From Firmicutes bacterium ZCTH02-B6 (lineage in GTDB: Bacteria > Bacillota > Limnochordia > Limnochordales > ZCTH02-B6), in contig LZRQ01000158.1 in the NCBI GenBank assembly GCA_002159155.1, positions 1 through 8,118 on the forward strand: a DNA stretch of 8,118 nucleotides, in the 5' to 3' direction. Positions 1 to 6,711 of this stretch are shown piece after piece; position 1 is the first letter of the stretch, and every line of letters begins with the position of its first letter. The notes under the pieces are model-generated. The model searched no databases. It saw nothing but the letters and a program-made list of their open reading frames with translations, and had not been told where the DNA came from. The position numbers were made by a program, and so were the translations under genes.

Positions 1-780
1 GTCGACGACTGGGGCTATGACTGGGCGGCGGCACCGTCGTTCTTGTCGTTCCCCGAGCCTATCACGGTCGCGGTGCTCCCGTACCTCCCGCGCTCGGTGG
101 AGCAGGCGCTGAGGGCGGGGGAGGCGGGTTTCGAGGTCATCCTGCACATGCCCATGGAGGCGCTGGGCAACTCGCTGGACATCGGTCCCGGGGGCCTGTA
201 CGTCTCCATGACGGACGATGAGATCGCCGCGGCGGTGCGGGCTGCCTTGGCGGCGGTACCCGGCGTCCGGGGCATGAACAACCACATGGGGTCCTTGGCC
301 ACGACAGATCCGCGCGTCATGCGGGCCGCCCTGGCGGTCGTGCGGGAGCAGGGGATGTTCTTTGTGGACAGCCATACCGTAAGCGACACCATCGCCTTCC
401 GGGTCGCGCACGAGCTGGACGTGCCCTATGCGGTCAACCAAGTGTTTCTGGACCACGAAAACGACGAGACGTTCATCCGCACCCAGATCCGGCGGCTGAT
501 CAACTTGGCCCTGCGCCAGGGCGCGGCCGTGGGGATCGGACACGTGCGGCCGCTGACATACGCCGCCCTGGTGGACATGCTTCCCGAGATCAAGGCCGCG
601 GGGATTGAGCTGGTGCCGGTGTCGCAGCTGTTGACGAAGCCTGCCGCCTTGCGGGTGGGCCAGGCGCCGTCGGGTGTGAATGCCGGAACGACCCTTTCTT
701 CCGAGAGCCAACAAGCGGGCAAAGCCCAAGATCCACCCGCCCCACGGGTACTGCCTGAACCCCCCGCCGTCGTTCGGTAG
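1..780 (+). CDS. Divergent polysaccharide deacetylase family protein (YibQ/DUF610 type), 5'-truncated
   Basis: The reading frame is open from base 1 and stops with TAG at 778-780, so 259 C-terminal residues are visible and the N-terminus (where a signal peptide would lie) is outside the window. The first residues, VDDWGYD, match the family's metal-binding Asp-Asp motif near the start of the deacetylase fold. Further family motifs follow in order: HMPME (His at visible residue 49), MNNHMGS (residues 92-98), FFVDSHT (about 121-126) and GIGHVRPLT (His at 181). From the family, this is a NodB-like fold enzyme, probably exported and acting on cell-envelope polysaccharide; the substrate is not established. 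The last 45 or so residues, after PVSQLL, are Pro/Ala/Gly/Ser-rich and look disordered. It lies just upstream of uvrB on the same strand, but uvrB has its own promoter beginning right after this stop codon, so a functional link is not implied. Family call confident; role uncertain. Confidence 0.85.
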   Translation, partial: VDDWGYDWAAAPSFLSFPEPITVAVLPYLPRSVEQALRAGEAGFEVILHMPMEALGNSLDIGPGGLYVSMTDDEIAAAVRAALAAVPGVRGMNNHMGSLATTDPRVMRAALAVVREQGMFFVDSHTVSDTIAFRVAHELDVPYAVNQVFLDHENDETFIRTQIRRLINLALRQGAAVGIGHVRPLTYAALVDMLPEIKAAGIELVPVSQLLTKPAALRVGQAPSGVNAGTTLSSESQQAGKAQDPPAPRVLPEPPAVVR

Positions 781-781
781 G

Positions 782-795
782 CGAACTCGTGTACG
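782..795 (+). promoter_or_regulatory. Putative LexA (DinR) SOS box upstream of uvrB
   Basis: The sequence reads CGAAC-TCGT-GTACG. The Bacillota LexA operator is the palindrome CGAAC-N4-GTTCG, so nine of the ten palindromic bases match; the single mismatch is A for T at position 793. It starts two bases after the deacetylase stop codon and ends five bases before the uvrB -10 hexamer, a position where bound repressor would block RNA polymerase. uvrBA is a classic LexA target in Bacillus subtilis. The match and its placement are seen directly; LexA binding is inferred. Confidence 0.62.
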
Positions 796-797
796 TA

Positions 798-806
798 TGT
801 TATAAT
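798..806 (+). promoter_or_regulatory. Extended -10 promoter for uvrB
   Basis: TG-T-TATAAT is a perfect extended -10 element (TG at 798-799, hexamer at 801-806). No TTGACA-like -35 is seen at the usual distance, which fits extended -10 promoters. Transcription would begin near 812-814, leaving a leader of about 20 bases with the ribosome binding site at 820-827. The T of the hexamer and the following G create an in-frame ATG at 805 that lies inside the promoter and so cannot be the start codon of this transcript. Confidence 0.72.
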
Positions 807-819
807 GGGGGCCGAAACA

Positions 820-827
820 GGGGGAGG
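820..827 (+). promoter_or_regulatory. Ribosome binding site deciding the uvrB start (GTG at 835)
   Basis: GGGGGAGG is a strong Shine-Dalgarno sequence ending seven bases before the GTG at 835, which is in frame with uvrB. The upstream in-frame ATG (805) lies in the -10 element. The downstream in-frame GTG (952) has only a purine run near 925-932, about 20 bases away, which is too far. Confidence 0.75.
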
Positions 828-834
828 CTTGCCC

Positions 835-2970
835 GTGAGACATCCGCGAGGGTCCGCAAACGAGCGGCGGTCCGCCGGTGAGCGGCTGTCGGAGGCTGGG
901 GCGCGCCCGTGGGACAGCCTGGCCAAGGGGGACGACCGTTGGCGGCCGCCCGTGCCAGCGAGCGAACAGCGGTTCAAGCTGGTGTCGGAGTTCGAGCCCA
1001 AGGGCGATCAGCCGCAAGCCATCGACGCGCTAGCCGAGGGGGTCGAGCGCGGCCTGCGCTACCAGACGCTGCTCGGGGCTACCGGCACGGGAAAGACCTT
1101 CACGATGGCCTCGGTCATCGAGCGGGTACAGCGGCCGACGCTCGTCATCGCCCACAACAAGACGCTGGCCGCGCAGCTCTGCAGCGAGTTCCGGGAATTT
1201 TTCCCGCACAACGCGGTCCACTACTTCATCAGCTACTACGACTACTACCAGCCGGAGGCGTACATCCCCCAGACCGACACCTACATCGAGAAAGACGCCT
1301 CCATCAACGACGAGATCGACCGGCTGCGCCACGCCGCGACCAGCGCGCTCTTTGAGCGGCGTGACGTCATCATTGTCGCCAGCGTTTCCTGTATCTACGG
1401 CCTCGGTTCGCCGGAAGACTACGTGGGCATGAAGCTCTCAGTGAAACACGGCGACATCCGCGACCGGGACAACATCCTCAGGCGCCTGGTGGGTATCCAG
1501 TACCAGCGCAACGACGTCGGTTTCAAGCGGGGCACGTTCCGGGTGCGCGGCGACGTGGTGGAAATTATTCCCGTCTACGAAGAGAACGTGATCCGCATTG
1601 AGTTTTTCGGCGACGAGGTGGAACGCATCGTCGCGGTCGACTCGCTGACCGGCGAGATCTTGGGCGAGCTGGACGAAGTCCGCATCTACCCGGCCACCCA
1701 CTACATCACGCCGGAGGAAAAAATGAAGCGGGCTATTGAGTCCATCGAAGCCGAGCTCGAGGAGCGCCTGGCGTGGCTCAAAAAGCAGGGGAAACTCCTT
1801 GAAGCGCAGCGCCTTGAGCAGCGTACCCGGTATGATATCGAGATGCTGCGGGAAGTGGGCTATTGCCAGGGCATCGAAAACTACTCGCGCCACCTGGACG
1901 GGCGCGCCCCGGGCGAGCCGCCGGCGACGCTGTTGGATTACTTCCCCCGCGACTTCCTGATCTTCATCGACGAGTCGCATCAGACGGTGCCGCAAATCCG
2001 GGGCATGTTCAACGGCGACCGCTCCCGCAAGGAAACGCTGGTGGAGTTCGGGTTCCGCTTGCCTTCGGCCCTGGACAACCGGCCGCTGACGTTTGACGAG
2101 TTTGAGGCGCGGCTCAACCAGGTCGTCTTCGTTTCCGCGACGCCCGGGCCCTATGAGCGGGAGAAGAGCGAGCGCATCGTGGAGCAAATTATCCGCCCCA
2201 CGGGCCTTGTGGATCCCGAGGTGGTCGTAAAACCCGTCGAAGGCCAAATCGACGACCTCATGGAGGAATGCCGCAAGGTCATTGCCCGGGGCGAGCGGGT
2301 GCTGGTCACCACCTTGACCAAGAAGATGGCCGAAGACTTGACCGATTACCTGCAGGACATGGGCTTTAAGGTGCGTTACCTGCACTCAGAGATCACTGCG
2401 CTTGAGCGGGTCGAGATCCTGCGGGACCTGCGGCTGGGTGAGTTCGATATCCTCGTCGGGATCAACTTGCTCAGGGAAGGCCTGGACTTGCCCGAGGTGT
2501 CGCTGGTGGCCATCTTGGATGCCGACAAGGAGGGTTTCTTGCGCTCGGAAACCTCCTTAATCCAGACCATCGGCCGGGCGGCCCGCAACGTCCACGGACG
2601 CGTGGTCATGTATGCGGACACGATCACCGAGTCCATGCAGCGAGCCATCGACGAAACCAACCGCCGCCGGGCCATCCAGCTGGAGCACAACCGCAAGCAC
2701 GGCATCACGCCCGAGACGGTGCGCAAGGCGGTGCGCGACATCATCCAGCAGGAGAGGGCGGCAGAAGAGCAGGCCCGCTACGAGGCGGCCCGGGCGGTGA
2801 TGGACGAGGTCAGCGCCTTCACGCCGGAAGAGCTGGCCCGCCATATCAAGGAACTGGAGAAGGAAATGTTTGCCGCCGCGGACGAGCTCGAGTTCGAACG
2901 GGCGGCGGAGCTGCGCGACCGCATCAAGGAACTGCGGGACCTGCTGGTGACGCTGGACGCCAGGGCGTGA
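835..2970 (+). CDS. uvrB: UvrABC system protein B (excision repair helicase-like subunit)
   Basis: Complete gene, 711 residues from GTG 835 to TGA 2968-2970. UvrB is the damage-verifying subunit of nucleotide excision repair: UvrA loads it on the lesion, its beta-hairpin inserts between the strands, and it then recruits UvrC. Visible motifs are RFKLVSEFEPKGDQP (from residue 46), Walker A GATGTGKT (81-88, Lys87), the aromatic beta-hairpin YYDYYQPEAYIPQ (134-146), the Walker B/DEXH-type DESH (379-382), helicase motif VI QTIGRAARN (577-585), and a C-terminal UVR motif (about 671-704, with ELEFERAAELRDRI) that binds UvrC. All key residues are intact. The usual family length is about 660-670. The excess is a 45-residue charged N-terminal extension with no recognised domain, supported by the RBS but the least certain part. 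Transcription probably starts near 813 under LexA control; uvrA follows 98 bases downstream. Confidence 0.97.
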   Translation: MRHPRGSANERRSAGERLSEAGARPWDSLAKGDDRWRPPVPASEQRFKLVSEFEPKGDQPQAIDALAEGVERGLRYQTLLGATGTGKTFTMASVIERVQRPTLVIAHNKTLAAQLCSEFREFFPHNAVHYFISYYDYYQPEAYIPQTDTYIEKDASINDEIDRLRHAATSALFERRDVIIVASVSCIYGLGSPEDYVGMKLSVKHGDIRDRDNILRRLVGIQYQRNDVGFKRGTFRVRGDVVEIIPVYEENVIRIEFFGDEVERIVAVDSLTGEILGELDEVRIYPATHYITPEEKMKRAIESIEAELEERLAWLKKQGKLLEAQRLEQRTRYDIEMLREVGYCQGIENYSRHLDGRAPGEPPATLLDYFPRDFLIFIDESHQTVPQIRGMFNGDRSRKETLVEFGFRLPSALDNRPLTFDEFEARLNQVVFVSATPGPYEREKSERIVEQIIRPTGLVDPEVVVKPVEGQIDDLMEECRKVIARGERVLVTTLTKKMAEDLTDYLQDMGFKVRYLHSEITALERVEILRDLRLGEFDILVGINLLREGLDLPEVSLVAILDADKEGFLRSETSLIQTIGRAARNVHGRVVMYADTITESMQRAIDETNRRRAIQLEHNRKHGITPETVRKAVRDIIQQERAAEEQARYEAARAVMDEVSAFTPEELARHIKELEKEMFAAADELEFERAAELRDRIKELRDLLVTLDARA

Positions 2971-2995
2971 GAACCCAGCTTGGGATGGGAGAAAT

Positions 2996-3041
2996 GCGGT
3001 CCGGCCGCGTACGTTGCCGCGCCGGGCTGCGTTCTCTTTTT
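2996..3041 (+). terminator. Terminator-like hairpin with T-tract between uvrB and uvrA (possible attenuator)
   Basis: Bases 2996-3009 can pair with 3018-3030: GCGGTCCGGC, one bulged C at 3006, then GCG, against CGC-GCCGGGCTGC. This gives 13 pairs including two G-T wobbles around an 8-base loop. TTCTCTTTTT follows at 3032-3041, the layout of a Rho-independent terminator. No promoter is visible between the T-tract and the uvrA start at 3069, so uvrA would depend on read-through from uvrB. Pairing is worked out by eye; partial termination is inferred. Confidence 0.55.
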
Positions 3042-3068
3042 CCAAGGTGAACGATCGGGTGACAAACG

Positions 3069-6000
3069 ATGGCCAAAGATAAGATCATCATTCGCGGTGC
3101 ACGCCAGCACAACCTCAAAAACATCGACCTGGAGATTCCCCGGGACAAGCTGGTGGTGTTCACCGGTCTGTCGGGCTCGGGCAAGTCGTCGTTGGCCTTC
3201 GACACCATATACGCTGAAGGGCAGCGGCGCTACGTGGAGTCCCTGTCTGCGTACGCGCGCCAGTTTTTGGGCCAGATGGACAAGCCGGACGTGGACTTTA
3301 TCGAGGGCTTGTCGCCAGCCATCTCCATCGACCAAAAGACGACGAGCCGCAACCCGCGCTCCACCGTGGGAACCGTGACCGAGATCTACGACTACCTCCG
3401 GCTGCTGTACGCTCGCATCGGCCACCCCCACTGCTGGCAGTGTGGACGGCCCATCCAGCAGCAGACGGTGGAGCAGATCGTGGACCGGATCATGGCCATG
3501 GGCGAGGGGACGCGCCTGCAGGTGCTGGCGCCGGTCGTCCGGGGTCGCAAGGGCGAATACCGCAAGTTCCTGGAGGAGCTGCGCCGCGAGGGCTTTGTGC
3601 GGGTGCGCATCGACGGCGAGCTGCGGGAGCTGACCGAGCGGATCGAGCTGGATAAGAACAAGAAGCACACCATCGAGATCGTCGTTGACCGGCTTATCGT
3701 CCGGCCCGGCATCGAATCTCGCCTCACCGACTCCCTGGAAACCGCGCTGCGACGGGCCGACGGGATTGTGCTCGTGGATGTCATCGGGGGCGAGTCCATG
3801 CTCTTTAGCGAGAAGCTCGCCTGCCCCGACTGCGGCGTCAGTATCGAGGAGCTCGCGCCGCGCATGTTCTCCTTTAACAGTCCGTACGGCGCGTGCCCAA
3901 GCTGTGATGGTCTCGGCATTCGCATGGAAATCGACCCGGACCTGGTGCTGGACCGCAGCCGCTCCATCCAGCAAGGGGGCATCCTCCCCTGGGCGCACAT
4001 CCAGAGCAAGTGGCATCACGCGATCTTGGAATCCGTCTGCCGGCGCTACGGCATCGACATGGAGCAGCCGCTGGGCAAGCTCACCGAGGAGCAGCTCAAG
4101 GTGCTGCTTTACGGCCTAGGGGATGAGCGGGTGCCGTTCCGCTACGTCAACCAGGCGGGCCAGGAGCGGACATATGAGTCGGTCTTTGAAGGCGTCATCC
4201 CCAACCTGGACCGGCGCTACCGGGAAGCCCAATCGGACTGGGCTCGGGAAGAGTTTGAGCAGTACATGAGCGCACGGGAGTGCCCCACCTGCAAGGGCGC
4301 CCGGTTGCGGCCAGAGAGCCTGGCGGTCACCGTGGGCGGGCTTAATATCGCTGAGCTAACGCACTTGTCGGTGCGGCAGGCGCAGGCGTTCTTCGATCGG
4401 CTGGAAACCGAGCTGTCGGAGCGGGAGCGCACCATCGCTTACCAGGTGCTTAAGGAAATCCGGGCGCGGCTTGGGTTCCTGGTCAACGTGGGGCTTGAAT
4501 ACCTGACGTTGGATCGTGCGGCCGGAACGTTGTCAGGAGGCGAGGCGCAGCGCATCCGCCTGGCCACCCAGATCGGTTCGCAGCTGGTGGGCGTGCTCTA
4601 CATCTTGGACGAGCCCAGCATCGGCCTGCACCAGCGGGACAACGAGCGGCTCCTCAACACCCTCAAGGGGCTGAGGGACCTGGGCAACACCTTGATCGTC
4701 GTCGAGCATGACGAGGACACGATCCGCGCCGCCGACTACATCGTAGATATCGGTCCCGGCGCCGGCGCCCACGGCGGGCGAGTGGTGGCCGCGGGGACGC
4801 TGGATGACATCTGCGCCAACCCCGAGTCGATCACGGGCCAGTACCTGTCCGGTAAGCGGGCCATTCCCGTCCCGGCCGCCCGGCGCAAGGGCAACGGCAA
4901 GAAGCTGGTCATTCGCGGCGCCCGGGAGCACAACCTCAAAAACATCGATGTCGAGATCCCCTTGGGCGTCTTTGTGTGCGTCACGGGCGTGTCGGGGTCG
5001 GGCAAGAGCACCCTGATCAACGAAATCCTGTATAAGCGGCTGGCCCAGGCGCTGCACGGCGCGGCGGTAAAACCGGGCGCCCACGATACGATCGAGGGGA
5101 TCGAATACCTGGACAAGGTCATCGACATCGACCAGTCGCCCATCGGCCGCACACCCCGGTCCAACCCGGCCACCTACACGGGGGCCTTTGACGGCATCCG
5201 GGAGGTGTTTGCCCAGGTGCCCGAGGCGAGGATGCGGGGCTACAAGCCGGGACGGTTTAGCTTCAACGTCCGGGGCGGCCGCTGCGAGGCGTGCAAGGGA
5301 GACGGCATCATCAAAATCGAGATGCACTTCCTGCCCGACGTGTACGTGCCGTGCGAGGTGTGCAAGGGCAAGCGCTACAACCGGGAAACGCTGGAAGTGC
5401 GCTACAAGGGCAAAACTATCGCCGATGTACTGGCCATGCGGGTGGAGGAGGCCCTGGACTTCTTCTCGGCCCATCCGACCATCCACCGTAAGCTGCAGAC
5501 GTTGTACGACGTGGGGCTTGGGTACATGGAGCTGGGGCAGCCCGCTACGACGTTGTCGGGCGGCGAGGCGCAGCGGGTGAAGCTGGCCACGGAGCTCAGC
5601 CGGCGGAGCAACGGTCGGACGTTGTACATCCTGGACGAGCCCACGACGGGTCTGCACACGGCTGACATCGAAAAGCTGCTGCAGGTGCTGCAACGGCTGG
5701 TGGAAGCCGGCGACACGGTGGTGGTCATCGAACACAACCTGGACGTCATCAAGACGGCCGACTACATCATCGACCTTGGACCCGAGGGCGGCGACGGCGG
5801 TGGGATGGTGGTCGCCACCGGCACGCCCGAGGAGGTCGCACGGATTCCCCAATCCCACACCGGCCGCTTCCTGCGCATGCTGTTGGAGCGGGACCGCGCG
5901 CAGAGCGGGGCCGGCGACGCTACCGTCGACTCAGGCACCATGGCCGTCGAGTACGCCACCGCTGACAAGCCCGCCGGGGGCCGGGGTGCCGCCGGCGATG

Positions 6001-6116
6001 GTGCCGAGGGTGCCACTGAATCCGCAAACGGAGGCCGTAAGCGGAGACGCAAAGCCGGTTCTGAGGTGACGGCCGACTCGCGTCCGCTGGCTGTGTCAGG
6101 CGGAACTCCTGGCTAA
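3069..6116 (+). CDS. uvrA: UvrABC system protein A (excision repair damage-sensing ABC ATPase)
   Basis: Complete gene, 1015 residues, ATG to TAA. UvrA dimers scan DNA for helix distortion and load UvrB. The protein has two ABC ATPase modules. Module 1: Walker A GLSGSGKS (33-40), signature LSGGEAQR (488-495), Walker B ILDEP (Asp514, Glu515). Module 2: Walker A GVSGSGKS (640-647), signature 829-836, Walker B Asp856/Glu857. Zinc ligands are intact: C252/C255/C276/C279 and C739/C742/C762/C765; C122/C125 and C405/C408 probably form a further zinc module. The start gives MAKDKIIIRGARQHNLKN, aligned with the normal UvrA N-terminus. Its RBS is weak: GGTGA at 3058-3062, six bases upstream, while AAGGTGA at 3044-3050 is too far. 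Family members end near residue 945-960; here a 70-residue low-complexity tail (946-1015) follows, rich in Ala, Gly, Ser and Thr, with a basic cluster RKRRRK at 990-995. It is probably co-transcribed with uvrB and ends 120 bases before a strong terminator. Confidence 0.97.
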   Translation: MAKDKIIIRGARQHNLKNIDLEIPRDKLVVFTGLSGSGKSSLAFDTIYAEGQRRYVESLSAYARQFLGQMDKPDVDFIEGLSPAISIDQKTTSRNPRSTVGTVTEIYDYLRLLYARIGHPHCWQCGRPIQQQTVEQIVDRIMAMGEGTRLQVLAPVVRGRKGEYRKFLEELRREGFVRVRIDGELRELTERIELDKNKKHTIEIVVDRLIVRPGIESRLTDSLETALRRADGIVLVDVIGGESMLFSEKLACPDCGVSIEELAPRMFSFNSPYGACPSCDGLGIRMEIDPDLVLDRSRSIQQGGILPWAHIQSKWHHAILESVCRRYGIDMEQPLGKLTEEQLKVLLYGLGDERVPFRYVNQAGQERTYESVFEGVIPNLDRRYREAQSDWAREEFEQYMSARECPTCKGARLRPESLAVTVGGLNIAELTHLSVRQAQAFFDRLETELSERERTIAYQVLKEIRARLGFLVNVGLEYLTLDRAAGTLSGGEAQRIRLATQIGSQLVGVLYILDEPSIGLHQRDNERLLNTLKGLRDLGNTLIVVEHDEDTIRAADYIVDIGPGAGAHGGRVVAAGTLDDICANPESITGQYLSGKRAIPVPAARRKGNGKKLVIRGAREHNLKNIDVEIPLGVFVCVTGVSGSGKSTLINEILYKRLAQALHGAAVKPGAHDTIEGIEYLDKVIDIDQSPIGRTPRSNPATYTGAFDGIREVFAQVPEARMRGYKPGRFSFNVRGGRCEACKGDGIIKIEMHFLPDVYVPCEVCKGKRYNRETLEVRYKGKTIADVLAMRVEEALDFFSAHPTIHRKLQTLYDVGLGYMELGQPATTLSGGEAQRVKLATELSRRSNGRTLYILDEPTTGLHTADIEKLLQVLQRLVEAGDTVVVIEHNLDVIKTADYIIDLGPEGGDGGGMVVATGTPEEVARIPQSHTGRFLRMLLERDRAQSGAGDATVDSGTMAVEYATADKPAGGRGAAGDGAEGATESANGGRKRRRKAGSEVTADSRPLAVSGGTPG

Positions 6117-6236
6117 GCGGTTTGCCCGTTCGTGCCACGTTAAGGTAAGGTGGGTGGGTCTCGACACGGCACCGTGCCACACGGGCCGAGAAAGCGTCCC
6201 TTGACCGATGAACCGGGTCTGAGTACCGACAGCCGG
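6117..6236. other. uvrA 3' untranslated region, no gene seen
   Basis: No believable coding sequence is visible between the uvrA stop and the terminator. The stretch contains a G-run array at 6144-6158 (GG-TAA-GG-T-GGG-T-GGG, enough for at most a two-layer quadruplex) and two copies of CGTGCCAC at 6131-6138 and 6173-6180. No known riboswitch motif was recognised; in particular there is no T-box core. Confidence 0.5.
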
Positions 6237-6272
6237 ACGGAGCCGCAGGGATATCCTGCGGCTCCGTTTCTT
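6237..6272 (+). terminator. Rho-independent terminator after uvrA
   Basis: A perfect 13 bp stem is formed by ACGGAGCCGCAGG (6237-6249) and CCTGCGGCTCCGT (6255-6267) around the 5-base loop GATAT. It is followed by TTCTT (6268-6272), so with the last stem base the T-rich run reads TTTCTT. It lies 120 bases after the uvrA stop and very likely ends the uvrBA transcript, separating it from uvrC. Confidence 0.88.
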
Positions 6273-6323
6273 GGCTGGCCACTACCGTCCCAGGTTTTCG
6301 TGCCCTCGGTGACGTCTTGATTC

Positions 6324-6408
6324 ACCGCAACCCCCTTGAGTCATACCGGTTGAAGACGACCCCGTTGAGTTATCTCGATCGACAGCAACCCCTTGAGTTA
6401 TTTCGACC
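6324..6408. repeat. Three degenerate tandem direct repeats, period 28-29 bp
   Basis: The motif CAACCCC-TTGAG-T-AT followed by a C/G/A-rich stretch occurs three times, with TTGAG beginning at 6336, 6365 and 6393. The second and third copies share GTTGAGTTAT or TTGAGTTAT followed by TCGA; the first is more diverged (TTGAGTCAT then ACCGG). Copies are adjacent rather than separated by unique spacers, so this is not a CRISPR array. Sets of short related repeats near one end are typical of some insertion-sequence termini (for example the IS21 family), but no transposase is present to confirm that. Confidence 0.6.
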
Positions 6409-6450
6409 GAACAGTTCACGATAAACCCTCATGGGAACAACGTTTCGCAG

Positions 6451-6487
6451 GGGTACCCAACACAAGCCTGTCGTACCCGTTTTTTTT
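6451..6487 (+). terminator. Putative hairpin with eight-T tract inside the uvrA-uvrC gap
   Basis: GGGTAC (6451-6456) pairs with GTACCC (6473-6478), with ACA (6460-6462) and TGT (6469-6471) able to extend it inside the loop. A G and then eight Ts follow (6480-6487). The T-tract is the longest in the window, but the stem is short. It could be a backup terminator for uvrBA read-through or a leftover of the repeat-bounded segment around it. Confidence 0.4.
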
Positions 6488-6698
6488 GCCCAGCTCGTGC
6501 CAGACGACGGGAAGGTGGCTACACCTGCGGTTCGCTTTTGGACCAACCGGTCGGTCTAAACCAGCCGCTTCGTTCGTGTTCGAAGACGTGGGAAACAGTC
6601 AGCCCGCATCACGGCGGCATTCCGAAGAACGAACAGCGACCTCGATGCTTTTGGGTTAGCGCAAACCCACATCGTGCAGCCATTCCGGTTAGACCAAG

Positions 6699-6711
6699 CG
6701 GTCGAAATAAC
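6699..6711 (-). repeat. Inverted 13 bp copy of the left repeat
   Basis: CGGTCGAAATAAC is the exact reverse complement of GTTATTTCGACCG at 6397-6409, inside the third direct repeat. The two copies bound a stretch of about 315 bases. Thirteen matched bases in inverted orientation at this distance are unlikely by chance in a short gap and are the best argument that the interval was once an element with related ends. Confidence 0.6.

Noticed and set aside
772..786. Inverted repeat GTTCG-N5-CGAAC at the deacetylase stop codon
   Set aside because: Orientation and spacing do not fit the LexA operator (CGAAC-N4-GTTCG), and the stem is too short for a terminator; it shares its right half with the better-supported box at 782-795.
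805..834. ATG 805 as the uvrB start
   Set aside because: It overlaps the -10 element and precedes the predicted transcript start; GTG 835 has a much better ribosome binding site.
1438..2385. Long antisense open frames over uvrB, and similar ones over uvrA (4533-5858) and uvrC (6891-8096)
   Set aside because: Typical of high-GC genes: the frames opposite well-conserved coding sequence stay open by codon bias. None has a recognisable domain.
6144..6158. G-quadruplex in the uvrA 3' region
   Set aside because: Two of the four G-runs have only two Gs, so at best a weak two-layer structure; common by chance in GC-rich DNA.
6201..6229. Promoter with TTGACC at 6201 and TACCGA 17 bases later
   Set aside because: The -10 matches poorly, and the terminator stem begins eight bases after it.
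6324..6408. CRISPR array
   Set aside because: Only three diverged copies that adjoin each other, without unique spacers of uniform length, and no cas genes.
6393..6659. 88-residue open frame starting at a TTG
   Set aside because: No ribosome binding site, starts inside a repeat, and its translation resembles no known family.
6652..6669. Hairpin TGGGTT/AACCCA with a 6-base loop
   Set aside because: Only six pairs, no T-tract on either strand in the right place, no gene to end; probably chance.
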